Assembly: GCA_018969425.1 (NCBI GenBank) | Contig: JAGWYJ010000027.1 | Span: 1 to 44,529, forward strand | Direction of reading: 5' to 3' | Length of the DNA: 44,529 bases | Source of the DNA: Alphaproteobacteria bacterium | GTDB taxonomy: Bacteria; Pseudomonadota; Alphaproteobacteria; Caulobacterales; Hyphomonadaceae | Shown: positions 24,990-34,509 of the stretch, piece after piece | Position numbering within the stretch: the first letter of the stretch is position 1 | Layout: each line of letters opens with the position of its first letter | Position numbers and translations under genes: made by a program | The notes under the pieces: model-generated | The model's database searches: none | What the model saw: the letters and a program-made list of their open reading frames with translations, nothing else | Told to the model about the DNA's origin: nothing

Positions 24990-26696
24990 ATGAGAGCCGT
25001 AAGGTCAGCGCTCCTGCGCGCGCTTTGTCTGGCGCAGGTCGTTCTGCCCCCCGCCTTCGCCCAGTCGCCCGCCGACTGGGCGCAATGGGGCCGAACCTAT
25101 GACGGCGCCAATCATAGCCCCCTGACGTCCATCGATTCCGGAACCGTCGCAAGGCTGGCGCCCGTCTGGCGCGTTTCGATTGAACCGGGCCTGAGCATGC
25201 CGACGCCCCTGGTTCGCGATGGGGTCATGTACCTCCATACCAGTCCGGACACGCTCCTCGCGCTGGACGCGACCTCTGGGGCGGAGCTCTGGCGCCATGT
25301 TCACAAGCCGGAGGGCGCCGCTTCCACGATGAAGATGGGCGTCGGCCTTGCGAAAGACAGAGTGTTTGTTCCGACGTCCGACCTCCACGTTCTGGCCCTT
25401 GACACACGGACAGGCGCAAAAATTTGGGATCACGCGATAGAGATACGCCCCCCTGCGGAGCCGGGTCCCACTCTCGGCCTGAGAAGCGCGCCGCTCGTCG
25501 TGGGGAACAGGGTTATTCAGGGAGTGACAACCAGCTTTGTCGCTGGCGGCGGCTTCATAGTCGCTATGGATATTGAAAGCGGCAGGGAAATCTGGCGGTT
25601 CAACACCATAGCCCGCCCGGGAGAGCCAGGAGGAGAAAGCTGGAACGGACTGCCGCTGGAGAAGCGCAGCGGCGGATCCGTATGGCACCAGGGAACCTAT
25701 GATCCGGAGCTGAACCTCATCTATTATGGCGTCGCTCCGACCTACGACACAGGACCGCTCCTCACTCCGTCAGATCAGCAAGGCGTCACCCGGGACGCCC
25801 TGTACACCAACAGCACCATCGCGCTGAATCCGGACACAGGAAAGCTGGTCTGGAGCTACCAGCACATGGCCAATGACCAGTGGGACCTGGACTGGGTGTT
25901 CGAACGTCAGCTGACGAGCCTTCGCATCAACGGCGAAACCAGACGCGTGGTGATGACCATCGGCAAGATGGCGATCCTCGACGTGCTCGATGCGGCGTCG
26001 GGAGCCTATCTGTTTTCGATCGACACCGGGACCCAGAACATCGTTACGAAGATTGATCCGAAGACCGGCGCGAAGACGATTGACCTCGAAAAGCTGCCTG
26101 ACCCGAACAGACCCTCAGTTTATTGCCCATCCCCTTCAGGAGCGCGGTCCTGGCCTGCGACATCCGTGAGCCAGAAAACAGGCATGGTCTATGTACCCAT
26201 CACCGAGTGGTGCATGCGCTTTGGTCCTGACGGATACCGCCTTTTATCATCCGGCGCGGGACTGACAGCTGCTGATCATCCGGATGCGGTGAAGGATGGA
26301 ATGATGGGACGCCTGCAGTCCCTCGACCTGTCAGGGCGATCTCTGGGCTGGAGCGTGGATCTGGCAGCTCCTATCTCAACCTCGACCTTGAGCACCTCAG
26401 GCGGATTGGTCTTTGCTGGCGATCTCACTCCCTCCCTGAAGGCATTCGACGACATGACAGGTCGCGCAGTCTGGTCGGCTCCGCTTGGGGACTATCCGAG
26501 CTCAAGCGTGATCTCCTACGCCGTCGACGGCCGTCAGTTCGTAGCGGTGGTCGTCGGAATGAAGAATAATCACATCAACGACATGTCCCGTCGGTACGCA
26601 GAATTCATGAAACGCCAGGGCGCCGCAGTGGTCGCTCCGTCCAGCGGCCCCGCGATAGAAGTGTTCGCCCTGCCGACAAAGGAGCGAACGCCATAA
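24990..26696 (+). CDS. PQQ-type quinoprotein dehydrogenase without heme domain
   Basis: 568 residues from the ATG at 24990, which follows AGGAGGAAAAAAACG. A signal peptide (ends near AFAQSPADW) sends it to the periplasm. Repeated beta-propeller blades are seen as DATSGAELW, DTRTGAKIW, DIESGREIW, NPDTGKLVW and MTGRAVW (the tryptophan-docking W motif). NDQWDLDW around residue 305 supplies the catalytic-Asp region of the methanol/alcohol dehydrogenase family. There is no adjacent Cys-Cys pair and no C-terminal CxxCH cytochrome domain. The substrate would be an alcohol or aldehyde; the electron acceptor is not visible. No PQQ biosynthesis genes are in the window. It is divergent from the DUF418 gene. 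Confidence 0.83.
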   Translation: MRAVRSALLRALCLAQVVLPPAFAQSPADWAQWGRTYDGANHSPLTSIDSGTVARLAPVWRVSIEPGLSMPTPLVRDGVMYLHTSPDTLLALDATSGAELWRHVHKPEGAASTMKMGVGLAKDRVFVPTSDLHVLALDTRTGAKIWDHAIEIRPPAEPGPTLGLRSAPLVVGNRVIQGVTTSFVAGGGFIVAMDIESGREIWRFNTIARPGEPGGESWNGLPLEKRSGGSVWHQGTYDPELNLIYYGVAPTYDTGPLLTPSDQQGVTRDALYTNSTIALNPDTGKLVWSYQHMANDQWDLDWVFERQLTSLRINGETRRVVMTIGKMAILDVLDAASGAYLFSIDTGTQNIVTKIDPKTGAKTIDLEKLPDPNRPSVYCPSPSGARSWPATSVSQKTGMVYVPITEWCMRFGPDGYRLLSSGAGLTAADHPDAVKDGMMGRLQSLDLSGRSLGWSVDLAAPISTSTLSTSGGLVFAGDLTPSLKAFDDMTGRAVWSAPLGDYPSSSVISYAVDGRQFVAVVVGMKNNHINDMSRRYAEFMKRQGAAVVAPSSGPAIEVFALPTKERTP

Positions 26697-26839
26697 CACC
26701 ACGGACTTTAGATTGCGGACCTGAAGCAGACTGCTGAAACGATTGTGCGGTCCGATAGGGGATGGCGATAAACGACGTCATCGCAGACCGATCGCCAGCA
26801 GACGCGCGGAGTCTCACACCCTCACGGGGCCGCTCCCAG

Positions 26840-27343
26840 TCAGGTCAGAGGGTATCCGACCAGTCGATCATGAAGCGACTGAACGCTTTTTGCAAAGATG
26901 CGGAGATCCGTCCTGTCAGGATGAAGGTCAACCAAAGCGGCGATGCGACTGTGAAGCTGGCGGTATGTCTCTGAAAACGCCTCATCCTGCCGCTCCACAT
27001 CGGCTGCTGCCGGATCCGGCATACCCCAGTGCGCGCTGACAGGATGACCCGGCCAGACTGGACAAATCTCATCGGCAGCGGAATCGCAGACCGTGACAAC
27101 AAGGTCGATCGGGGGCGCATTGGTTTCGGCGAACTCATCCCAACTCTTCGATCGAAACTCACTCAACGGATAGTCCAGAGCCGCCAGCAGCCTCAATGCT
27201 GCCGGATGGACCGTGCCTCTTGGCCTTGATCCTGCGGAATAACCGATCACCCGACCATTGCTCACACGATGAACGATCGCCTCGGCGAGAATGGATCGGG
27301 CAGAATTGGCCGTGCAGAGGAAAAGAACGGACCAGACCCTCAT
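26840..27343 (-). CDS. arsC: Arsenate reductase, LMW-phosphatase type
   Basis: 167 residues. The phosphatase-type loop is LFLCTANSARS with nucleophile Cys10 and Arg16, and a later stretch carries VTVCDSAADEICPVWPG and HWGMPDPA, the arrangement of thioredoxin-coupled ArsC. The redox Cys pair would be the two Cys of VCDSAADEIC. It reduces arsenate to arsenite in the cytosol. No arsB/acr3 or arsR gene is adjacent, so it is a lone copy and export must come from elsewhere. A relaxed low-molecular-weight tyrosine phosphatase is the alternative. A fair ribosome site, GAGGAAC, precedes the ATG. Confidence 0.85.
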   Translation of the reverse strand: MRVWSVLFLCTANSARSILAEAIVHRVSNGRVIGYSAGSRPRGTVHPAALRLLAALDYPLSEFRSKSWDEFAETNAPPIDLVVTVCDSAADEICPVWPGHPVSAHWGMPDPAAADVERQDEAFSETYRQLHSRIAALVDLHPDRTDLRIFAKSVQSLHDRLVGYPLT

Positions 27344-27524
27344 GATGACGTTCCTCGGCAGACAGGAAGACGCCCCTTGCCATCATCCGGTGACGACATG
27401 ATGACAGGGAAGAACCCTAGTACTGGCCGCCCGCAACACAACGCCACCGTTCTGGACGATCCGCACGAAGGGCCTAAAATGGCGGTTGATGCGTCCCCTC
27501 CGGGTACGAGAACGAGGCCTGACC

Positions 27525-28271
27525 ATGCAGCATCCCGATGCGTCCATGTCTGACGTGTCCGAAAACGACAAAGACGTGCGGGCGCTTCTGGATGCGCTTC
27601 TTGAAAAGCGACGCCCCGGCGGGACCTGGATCACCGGACTGACCGGATCGGTGGCCGCAGGTAAATCAACTCTTTGCTCGACGCTGTGTGACGTGTTGCG
27701 GCCGTCCCTCACCGTCGAAACGGCCTCGACTGACGGCTTCCTCTTCCCCAATGATCATCTGACGCCCCGGGGGCTCCTGATGCGCAAGGGATATCCCGAA
27801 ACGTACGACCACGCCGCCCTTCAAAATGCGCTGCGCCAGGTGCGCAAGGGCCCTGTCCGGCTGCCGACATACTCACATTTGACCTATGACGTCGCCCCAG
27901 ACCGGACCACGCCGATCGACCGGCCGGATATTCTCATCCTGGAAGGTCTGGGACTGAACTCCGTCCTGTCGACTGAACGCTCTGAAGAAACGCTCGACAC
28001 TCTAATCTACCTCGACGCATCGGAAGAGGATCTTGAAACCTGGTATGTCGAACGGTTTCTGAGACTCTGGAACGAGGCTCGGTCCGACCCTGCCTCATTC
28101 TACGTTCGCTTTCTTCATATGACGCCGGAAGAGATCGATCAGTTTGCGCGCCAGGTCTGGCGAGGCGTCAATCTTCCGAACCTCAGGGAAAACATAGCCC
28201 CATTGCGCGACCACGCTGACATTGTCATCCGCAAGGACGGGGCGCACCGGCTGAGCCTGATCCGAGCCTGA
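27525..28271 (+). CDS. coaA: Type I pantothenate kinase (P-loop)
   Basis: 248 residues from the ATG at 27525, which has GAGG upstream; a TTG at 27486 would add 13. The Walker A loop is GSVAAGKST (about residues 41-49). STDGFLFPN, YSHLTYDVAPDRTTPIDRPD, ILILEGLGLN and DLETWYVERFLRLW are all blocks of CoaA-type kinases. It phosphorylates pantothenate in the first step of coenzyme A synthesis. It is shorter than the E. coli enzyme (316) because the N-terminal region before the P-loop is reduced. It is free-standing, with the tRNA gene 55 bp downstream on the other strand. Confidence 0.87.
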   Translation: MQHPDASMSDVSENDKDVRALLDALLEKRRPGGTWITGLTGSVAAGKSTLCSTLCDVLRPSLTVETASTDGFLFPNDHLTPRGLLMRKGYPETYDHAALQNALRQVRKGPVRLPTYSHLTYDVAPDRTTPIDRPDILILEGLGLNSVLSTERSEETLDTLIYLDASEEDLETWYVERFLRLWNEARSDPASFYVRFLHMTPEEIDQFARQVWRGVNLPNLRENIAPLRDHADIVIRKDGAHRLSLIRA

Positions 28272-28325
28272 AGGGGCCGTCAGACAATGACCCCGAGTCG
28301 GGCCGCCTGACTGCCGCGACAATAA

Positions 28326-28401
28326 TGGTGGGCCCGGAGGGACTCGAACCCCCAACCAGACCGTTATGAGCGGCCGGCTCTAACCATTGAGCTACAGGCC
28401 C
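28326..28401 (-). tRNA. tRNA with CAT anticodon, probably tRNA-Ile2
   Basis: 76 nt, including an encoded CCA end. The minus-strand acceptor begins GGGCCTG and pairs with CGGGCCC. The anticodon loop reads CTCATAA, and the D-arm TAGCTCAATGGTTAGAGC and the anticodon-stem layout resemble bacterial tRNA-Ile2, whose C34 would be changed to lysidine by TilS. Elongator Met is the alternative. It is not the initiator type, which is at 43024. Confidence 0.85.
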
Positions 28402-28625
28402 GCGCCGCAAACAAAGACTCGCGAGCGGGACGGCACCATAAGCGTTTTTCCGCCGACGGGAACACCCGCGGCGGCCCGGAGAGCGCCTTAAGGCGGAAAA
28501 AATCCGTAAGCGGCCCCGACGACATGCAATGTCTTGGTCATGCAGGGCTGTATCGGGGATAATGACCGCCTATGCTTGGTCGGTGAAAAGGCGCCGCACG
28601 GCGGCGCGATCCGGGGAAAGGCGCC

Positions 28626-29591
28626 ATGACGCGACACTTTGAGAAGATACGATCTGGCGACATTGAGATCCGCGTCGCGGTCGAGGGAGAGGGGCCCCTG
28701 GTCCTCATGGTCCATGGATGGCCTGAAAGCTGGTACTCGTGGCGCCACCAGATGACGCCAATTGCAAAGGCCGGCTTCAGGGCCGCCGCAATGGACGTTC
28801 GCGGCTATGGCGGGTCGGATCGCCCCTGGCCGGTTGAGGCCTACGACATGAAGTCGGTGGTGTCCGATGTGCAGGCCGTCGCCGACGCTCTGGGCGGAGG
28901 CCGCGCCATTCTGATCGGGCACGACTGGGGCGCGCCTATCGTCTGGAACTCAGCCCTCGTCGACCCTGGACGTTTCTCAGCGGTTGCAGGCCTCGCCATT
29001 CCCTACCTCGGGCGGGGCAAGGCGCCGTTCATCGATAACGCCCGGAAAATATTCACTGAAAAGGGACACTTCTTCTATCAGATCTACATTCAGGACGAAG
29101 GCGTCGCCGAGGCGGAGCTGGAGGCCGACGTCCGGACTGGCCTCCGAAAAATCTACTACGCCCTTTCCGGAGGGATCCCCCCCGGAACCTGGCCGGCTGA
29201 CAAGAAGCATGGCGACAGCCTGCTGCATCGCCTGGTGGACCCGGACGTCTTTCCCGCCTGGATGAGCGGAGAGGATATGGACTATTTTGTCCGGGAGTTC
29301 GAACAGTCGGGCTTCCGCGGAGCGTTCAACCGGTACCGAAATTTCCACAGGGATTTCGAGTGGCTCGGCGCATGGGCTGAAACGCCGATATCCCAACCCT
29401 CGCTTTTCATCACTGGCGAAGACGATTCCGCCATCAAGATGTTTGGTCGCGACGTCGAACCTCGCATGCGGGAATGGGTCACGGATCTCCGGGGATTTCA
29501 TGTCCTGCCAGGGTGCGGTCACTGGACGCAGCAGGAAAAGCCCGCCGAAGTGAATGCCCTCCTTCTCAATTGGCTCAGAGAGATTTCGTAA
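28626..29591 (+). CDS. Epoxide hydrolase-like alpha/beta hydrolase
   Basis: 321 residues. HGWPESWYSW (His30) is the HGxP oxyanion motif, and GHDWGAPI carries the nucleophile Asp100. GEDDSAIKMF near 270-279 contains the likely acid Asp, and GCGHWTQQEKP has His299. The cap domain with tyrosines (YQIYIQD, IYYALSGG) around 155-185 fits soluble epoxide hydrolases, which open epoxides to diols. A fluoroacetate or haloacid dehalogenase is the alternative, since the HDWG/HGWP layout is shared. The ATG follows GGGGAAAGGCGCC. It is isolated between the tRNA and the gcv operon. Confidence 0.83.
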   Translation: MTRHFEKIRSGDIEIRVAVEGEGPLVLMVHGWPESWYSWRHQMTPIAKAGFRAAAMDVRGYGGSDRPWPVEAYDMKSVVSDVQAVADALGGGRAILIGHDWGAPIVWNSALVDPGRFSAVAGLAIPYLGRGKAPFIDNARKIFTEKGHFFYQIYIQDEGVAEAELEADVRTGLRKIYYALSGGIPPGTWPADKKHGDSLLHRLVDPDVFPAWMSGEDMDYFVREFEQSGFRGAFNRYRNFHRDFEWLGAWAETPISQPSLFITGEDDSAIKMFGRDVEPRMREWVTDLRGFHVLPGCGHWTQQEKPAEVNALLLNWLREIS

Positions 29592-29682
29592 ACAGGGCAT
29601 TGACGGCGCCCCGGCCCTGACCGCAGATGCGTGTCAACGGACTAAGCCGACGGGAGTCGCCTGAGTTCGGCCAATCGAACGA

Positions 29683-29915
29683 CCCCCGCAGGAGAGAGCG
29701 AGGCTTCGGCCCCAGTCACCAAAGACAGGGCCGCTCCTCGCCGCCGAAGGCGCAACCGCCCCGGAAACGCTCAGGCAAAAGGACCGCGGGGTGACGTAAA
29801 CGCTGGAAAGCGCGAGACGGGCCAGACCCAGATCGCCGCCGACGGAGTAAGCGGTCGCTCCAGGGTCCTCCGGATCCGGACCGTCGTGAATCTCTCAGGC
29901 TCATCCGACAGCGGG
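29683..29915 (+). ncRNA. Tandem glycine riboswitch upstream of gcvT
   Basis: First aptamer 29683-29792: GCAGGAGAG, GCCGAAGGCGCAA, GGAAACGCTCAGGCAAAAGG, closed by P1 CCCCGC with GCGGGG. Second aptamer 29801-29913: GCTGGAAAGC, GCCGACGGAGTAAGC, GAATCTCTCAGGCTC, closed by P1 CGCTG with CAGCG. These are the conserved blocks of the glycine riboswitch. It lies 47 bp before the gcvT start. A second pairing of CCGACAGC (29905-29912) with GCTGTCGG (29942-29949) competes with P1 of aptamer 2. Confidence 0.93.
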
Positions 29916-29941
29916 GCGGTATCGCGAAAGCGGTCTGCGAA

Positions 29942-29951
29942 GCTGTCGGAG
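29942..29951 (+). promoter_or_regulatory. Riboswitch-controlled ribosome-binding site of gcvT
   Basis: The gcvT start is GTG at 29962 with GGAG at 29948-29951. GCTGTCGG (29942-29949) is perfectly complementary to 29905-29912, so without glycine the ribosome site could be hidden, and glycine-stabilised P1 would release it. This is inference from base pairing. Confidence 0.6.
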
Positions 29952-29961
29952 CCTGATCACT

Positions 29962-31131
29962 GTGGATGACACTCACCCTCCCCTGAAGCGGACCCCGCTT
30001 TTCGCTCTCCATGAGGCGTCCGGAGCGCGTTTCGCCCCGTTCGCGGGGTATGACATGCCGATCCAGTATCGCGACGGCATCATGGCTGAGCATGTCTGGA
30101 CACGGACCCGCGCGGGACTTTTCGACGTGTCCCACATGGGGCCCTGCCGTCTCGTTTTGAACGCCCCCCTCCAGGGGGATGCCGCCCACCAGGCGGTCTC
30201 AGCCCTGTTTGAGCAGCTCGTCTGCGCTGATGTAGCGGGTCTCGCACGCGGGGAACAAAAGCTCACCCTTATGCTGGCGCCTGACGGCGGCATACTCGAC
30301 GACCTGATGGTGGCTCGTCCGTTCGAAGACGCCTCGCAGGGAGAGCTCTACATCGTCGTCAACGCCGGGGTGAAGGAAGCCGACTTCGCGCGCATCGCTG
30401 CGGCTGCGGGGGATAAGGCGAGGCTCATCAGGGAGGATCATCAGGCCCTGCTCGCTCTTCAGGGACCTGAGGCCGGGGCCTGTCTCGCCGAGATCGCGCC
30501 GGCCACGGCGGACATGAACTTCCTCGATGCTCGACGGGTGTCGATCAACGGACATTCCTGCATGGTGTCGCGCTCAGGTTATACAGGCGAAGACGGCTTC
30601 GAGATCCTCTATCCTGCCGCAGAAGCAGGGGCCTTCGCCGAACAGCTTCTCAGGGATGCGCGCATCCGGCTGATCGGACTGGGAGCGCGCGACAGCCTCA
30701 GGCTGGAAGCTGGCATGTGCCTGTACGGCCACGACATCGATCCATCGACATCGCCTGTCGAGGCAAGCCTCTCATGGACGATTTCCAGAGCCCGGCGCGA
30801 ACGCGGTGATTTCCCGGGGGCCGAACGAATACTCAGAGAGCTGGCGTCCTCACCCTCGCGCAGACGAGTGGGAATCCGTCCCCTGGGCCGGGCTCCGGCG
30901 CGCGAAGGAGCTGAAATCCGGACGCCCGAAGGCGAGAGCATCGGCGTCGTGACCTCCGGCGGCTTCGGGCCGTCCGTGGGAGGACCGGTTGCGATGGGCT
31001 ATGTCGCATCAACCTACGCGCGAACCGGCACACCCGTTCATCTTATCGTCCGCGGCAAGGCTCTCGAGGCTGAAGTCGCAAGCCTGCCCTTCACGCCGCA
31101 CAGATACAAACGCCAGGGGAAAACGTCATGA
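29962..31131 (+). CDS. gcvT: Glycine cleavage system T protein (aminomethyltransferase)
   Basis: 389 residues starting at GTG 29962. Family blocks: [13 protein letters not shown] near 28-40, [11 protein letters not shown] (57-67), YTGEDGFEI near 207, and [12 protein letters not shown] with the functional Asp. It takes the methylene group from lipoyl-bound aminomethyl on GcvH to tetrahydrofolate, releasing ammonia, as part of glycine breakdown to 5,10-methylene-THF. It is the first gene of the riboswitch-controlled operon gcvT-gcvH-gcvPA-gcvPB. Its stop overlaps the gcvH start by 4 bp (ATGA). Confidence 0.95.
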   Translation: MDDTHPPLKRTPLFALHEASGARFAPFAGYDMPIQYRDGIMAEHVWTRTRAGLFDVSHMGPCRLVLNAPLQGDAAHQAVSALFEQLVCADVAGLARGEQKLTLMLAPDGGILDDLMVARPFEDASQGELYIVVNAGVKEADFARIAAAAGDKARLIREDHQALLALQGPEAGACLAEIAPATADMNFLDARRVSINGHSCMVSRSGYTGEDGFEILYPAAEAGAFAEQLLRDARIRLIGLGARDSLRLEAGMCLYGHDIDPSTSPVEASLSWTISRARRERGDFPGAERILRELASSPSRRRVGIRPLGRAPAREGAEIRTPEGESIGVVTSGGFGPSVGGPVAMGYVASTYARTGTPVHLIVRGKALEAEVASLPFTPHRYKRQGKTS

Positions 31132-31499
31132 CCGTCTACTACACCAAAGAACACGAGTGGATCCGCGTTGAGGGCGCCTCCGGTGTTGTCGGCATTACCG
31201 CCTTCGCCGCAGAAAAGCTTGGGGATGTGGTCTTCGTCGACCTCCCTGAAGCGGGGCGCAAAGTGAAGAAGGACGGCGAAATGGCGGTCGTTGAAAGCGT
31301 CAAGGCGGCTTCGGATGTCTATGCGCCCGTAAGCGGAGTGATCCTCGAATCAAACGGAGCGCTTCAGGACGCCCCGGAGACCGTGAATGCGGATCCGGAA
31401 GGCGCAGGATGGTTCTGCCGAATTCAATTGTCGGACTCATCGGAAACGTCGGCCCTGATGGACGCTGCAGCCTACGCAGAGTTCTGCAAAGGCCTCTGA
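31128..31499 (+). CDS. gcvH: Glycine cleavage system H protein
   Basis: 123 residues. The lipoylation site is Lys59 in [17 protein letters not shown], and the fold blocks EHEWIRVEG and ADPEGAGWF-like DPEGAGWF are present. It carries the aminomethyl group between P and T proteins. Translationally coupled to gcvT by ATGA overlap; gcvPA follows after about 47 bp. Confidence 0.95.
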   Translation: MTVYYTKEHEWIRVEGASGVVGITAFAAEKLGDVVFVDLPEAGRKVKKDGEMAVVESVKAASDVYAPVSGVILESNGALQDAPETVNADPEGAGWFCRIQLSDSSETSALMDAAAYAEFCKGL

Positions 31500-31546
31500 C
31501 ACCCCGCATCCCGCCCCGCCATCGTCAAGGAGGCCTCGGCCGAACC

Positions 31547-32893
31547 ATGAGATACCTGCCCCTCACTCCCTCTGACCGGGACGCCATGCTTCGTCAGGTC
31601 GGCGCACGCTCGATCGATGATTTCTACGCCGATGTGCCGGCCTCGGCGCGTCTGAAAAAGCCCGTCGACGGCCTTCCTGGATTTCAGGGAGAGCTGCAGG
31701 TTGAACGCCACCTGTCACGCCTCGCGAACAGGAATACGACAGCCTCGGACGGGCCGTTTTTTGTCGGATGCGGGGCCTACAAGCACCACATACCGGCGAG
31801 CGTGGATCACATCATCCAGCGATCCGAATTTCTGACTACCTATACGCCCTACCAACCCGAGATCGCCCAGGGAACCCTCCAGACACTCTTCGAATTTCAG
31901 ACTCAGGTCGCCGCTCTCACGGCGATGGATGTGGCGAACGCCTCGATGTACGACGGATCCACGGCGTGTGCGGAAGCCGCTGTCATGGCGTGTCGCGTGA
32001 CCCGCCGCAATCGCGTCCTCCTCTCGGGCGGGCTCCATCCTCATTACGCTGAGACGACACGAACTGTTTGCGAGGCCGCCGGCATCGAAGTCGTGATCCT
32101 GCCGCCTGCAATCGATGGAGAGCTCAAGCTTGCCGACGCGCTGGGGGATACGGATGCGTGCGTGATCGCTCAGTCTCCCAATGTGTTTGGAACTATCACC
32201 GACCTGAGCCCCCTGGCGGAGGCGGCCCATGCGCGCGGCGCCCTTCTGGTAAGTGTATTCACTGAAGCGGTCTCGCTCGGCCTTGTGACGCCGCCAGGAG
32301 AGATGGGCGCGGACATCGCCGTCGGCGAAGGTCAGTCAATTGGCGTTCCGCTCGGGTTCGGCGGCCCCTATGTCGGGCTCTTCGCATGCCGTTCCAAGTT
32401 CATGCGTCAGATGCCGGGCCGTCTGGCCGGCGAAACCGTGGACGCAGACGGACGCCGCGGATTTGTGCTCACCCTGTCGACGCGCGAACAGCACATTCGC
32501 CGGGACAAGGCGACATCCAACATCTGCACGAACTCAGGCCTTTGCGCGCTTGCTTTCACCGCGCACATGACCCTGCTCGGCGAAGCCGGGCTCACGCGGC
32601 TCGCTCGACTTAATCATGAGACGGCCTGCGACCTCGCAGACGCTCTGGGAAAAGTGAAGGGCGTAAAGATCCTCACCCCGAGATACTTCAACGAATTCGC
32701 CTTCCGCACTCCAAAGCCCGCCGAACAGGTGATCGCCGGCCTTGAGAGAGAGGGCGTACTTGGCGGCGTGCGGGCCTCGCGCCTGTTCCCGAAAGGAAAG
32801 TTTGACGACGTTATCATCGCGGCCGCCACCGAATGCGTGACACAGGCTGACATCGAAGCTTACTCCGCCGCCCTTTGGGAGGTCCTGAAATGA
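31547..32893 (+). CDS. gcvPA: Glycine decarboxylase P-protein subunit 1 (GcvPA)
   Basis: 448 residues from ATG 31547, the normal size for the alpha subunit of the split P protein. A longer ORF start at 31409 lies inside gcvH and is unlikely. Family blocks: [14 protein letters not shown] at the start, [26 protein letters not shown], and [10 protein letters not shown]-type [19 protein letters not shown]. The PLP lysine is on the partner subunit. An AGGAGG lies 13 bases upstream. The stop overlaps the gcvPB start as ATGA, so the two halves are coupled and made in equal amounts. Confidence 0.94.
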   Translation: MRYLPLTPSDRDAMLRQVGARSIDDFYADVPASARLKKPVDGLPGFQGELQVERHLSRLANRNTTASDGPFFVGCGAYKHHIPASVDHIIQRSEFLTTYTPYQPEIAQGTLQTLFEFQTQVAALTAMDVANASMYDGSTACAEAAVMACRVTRRNRVLLSGGLHPHYAETTRTVCEAAGIEVVILPPAIDGELKLADALGDTDACVIAQSPNVFGTITDLSPLAEAAHARGALLVSVFTEAVSLGLVTPPGEMGADIAVGEGQSIGVPLGFGGPYVGLFACRSKFMRQMPGRLAGETVDADGRRGFVLTLSTREQHIRRDKATSNICTNSGLCALAFTAHMTLLGEAGLTRLARLNHETACDLADALGKVKGVKILTPRYFNEFAFRTPKPAEQVIAGLEREGVLGGVRASRLFPKGKFDDVIIAAATECVTQADIEAYSAALWEVLK

Positions 32894-34467
32894 CCATGAA
32901 CTCCACCGGACGCCCCACCGCCCCCATCTCGAGCGAGCTCGAGAGGTCCTTAACCGATACGGTTTCGGGATCGCGCGGCCTGCTGCAGGCCGAGGGCCTG
33001 CTTTTCGAAATCGGCTCGACTGACAAGTCAGGGGTCGACCTGCCGGAACCCAGAAACCGACCCGATCGTCTGGGTGGAGTGCGTCGCGCCTCGGCGCTGG
33101 GTCTCCCCGGCCTCTCCGAACCGGAAATGATGCGCCACTATGTCCGTCTCTCCCAGCGGAACTACGCCATCGACCTCGGGCTCTTTCCGCTGGGGTCATG
33201 CACAATGAAGCACAATCCGCGCCTCAATGAACGAATGGCGCGCCTTCCCGGCTTCTCCGATATTCACCCGCTTCAGCCGCAATCCACCGTTCAGGGGGCC
33301 CTCGAGCTGATGTCGGAACTTGCCGACTGGCTGATGAAGCTCACAAACATGCCGGCGGTCGCCATGTCGCCGAAGGCCGGCGCGCATGGGGAGCTGTGCG
33401 GCATGCTGGCGATCCGAGCGGCTCTCCTCGCTCGCGGAGAACCTCAGCGTCGTCGTGTTCTGGTGCCGGCGTCCGCGCATGGCACCAATCCGGCGACCGC
33501 CGTCCAGTGCGGCTTCGTCGTTGACGAGATTCAGGCGGCGCCTGACGGCCGGGTCGACATGGCCGACCTCGCAGCCAAACTCGCAGACAGCTCCGACGTC
33601 GCCGGCATCATGCTGACCAACCCGAACACCTGTGGCCTGTTCGAGCGCGACATCGTGCGTATTGCCGAGATGATCCATGCGGCGGGCGGCTATTTTTACT
33701 GCGACGGCGCGAACTTCAACGCAATCGTCGGGCGCGTGCGCCCCGGCGATCTGGGCGTCGACGCCATGCACATCAATCTCCACAAGACATTTTCGACGCC
33801 TCACGGCGGCGGAGGTCCGGGGTCGGGCCCGACCGTCCTGTCAGCCGCTCTGGCGCCCTTCGCACCGGTTCCGTTTCTGGTGCGGACCGAAGGAGGACTG
33901 CGGCTCGTCGAACACGAAGGGGAAGGAGAGGCCGCCGAAAGCTTTGGCCGTATGTGCGCATTCCACGGTCAGATGGGAATGTTTACGAGAGCCCTCTCCT
34001 ACATCCTCAGTCACGGCGCAGACGGCCTTCGCCAGGTCGCGGAGGATGCCGTTCTCAACGCCAACTACATTCAGGCCAGCCTGCGTGGGGTGATGTCGCC
34101 CGCGTTCGAAGGGTACTGCATGCATGAAGCGCTGTTCTCTGACGCATTCCTGAAGGAGACGGGCGTTGAAACCATCGATATCGCCAAAGGCCTGATCGAT
34201 GAGGGCTATCACCCCATGACGACTTACTTCCCCCTGGTGGTCCATGGCGCAATGCTTGTGGAGCCGACAGAGACGGAATCGAAGGCGGAGCTCGACCGTT
34301 TCATTTCGGCGTTGGCTTCAGTGGCAAGACGCGCCCTGCAAAAGGATCCGACCCTCAAATCGGCTCCGCATATGGCTCCCGTGCGTCGTCTCGATGAAAC
34401 CCGTGCCGCGCGTTCGCCTCGCCTCAAGTGGACGCCGGAGGCGTCCGCGCTGAAGGCGGCTGAATAA
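32890..34467 (+). CDS. gcvPB: Glycine decarboxylase P-protein subunit 2 (GcvPB)
   Basis: 525 residues from ATG 32890, with GGGAGG seven bases upstream inside gcvPA. The PLP lysine is Lys299 in [42 protein letters not shown] and [15 protein letters not shown] are further P-protein blocks. It decarboxylates glycine and passes the aminomethyl group to GcvH. It ends the operon; a hairpin lies between its stop and that of the convergent feoB. Confidence 0.95.
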   Translation: MTMNSTGRPTAPISSELERSLTDTVSGSRGLLQAEGLLFEIGSTDKSGVDLPEPRNRPDRLGGVRRASALGLPGLSEPEMMRHYVRLSQRNYAIDLGLFPLGSCTMKHNPRLNERMARLPGFSDIHPLQPQSTVQGALELMSELADWLMKLTNMPAVAMSPKAGAHGELCGMLAIRAALLARGEPQRRRVLVPASAHGTNPATAVQCGFVVDEIQAAPDGRVDMADLAAKLADSSDVAGIMLTNPNTCGLFERDIVRIAEMIHAAGGYFYCDGANFNAIVGRVRPGDLGVDAMHINLHKTFSTPHGGGGPGSGPTVLSAALAPFAPVPFLVRTEGGLRLVEHEGEGEAAESFGRMCAFHGQMGMFTRALSYILSHGADGLRQVAEDAVLNANYIQASLRGVMSPAFEGYCMHEALFSDAFLKETGVETIDIAKGLIDEGYHPMTTYFPLVVHGAMLVEPTETESKAELDRFISALASVARRALQKDPTLKSAPHMAPVRRLDETRAARSPRLKWTPEASALKAAE

Positions 34468-34482
34468 ACCCACGCGGAGATA

Positions 34483-34509
34483 GCGGAGGTCTGCGAAACC
34501 AGACCCCGC
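34483..34509. terminator. Hairpin between convergent gcvPB and feoB
   Basis: GCGGAGGTCTG pairs with CAGACCCCGC around CGAAAC, with one bulged A. The right arm reaches the feoB stop. There is no T-run, so termination strength is uncertain. Confidence 0.4.
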
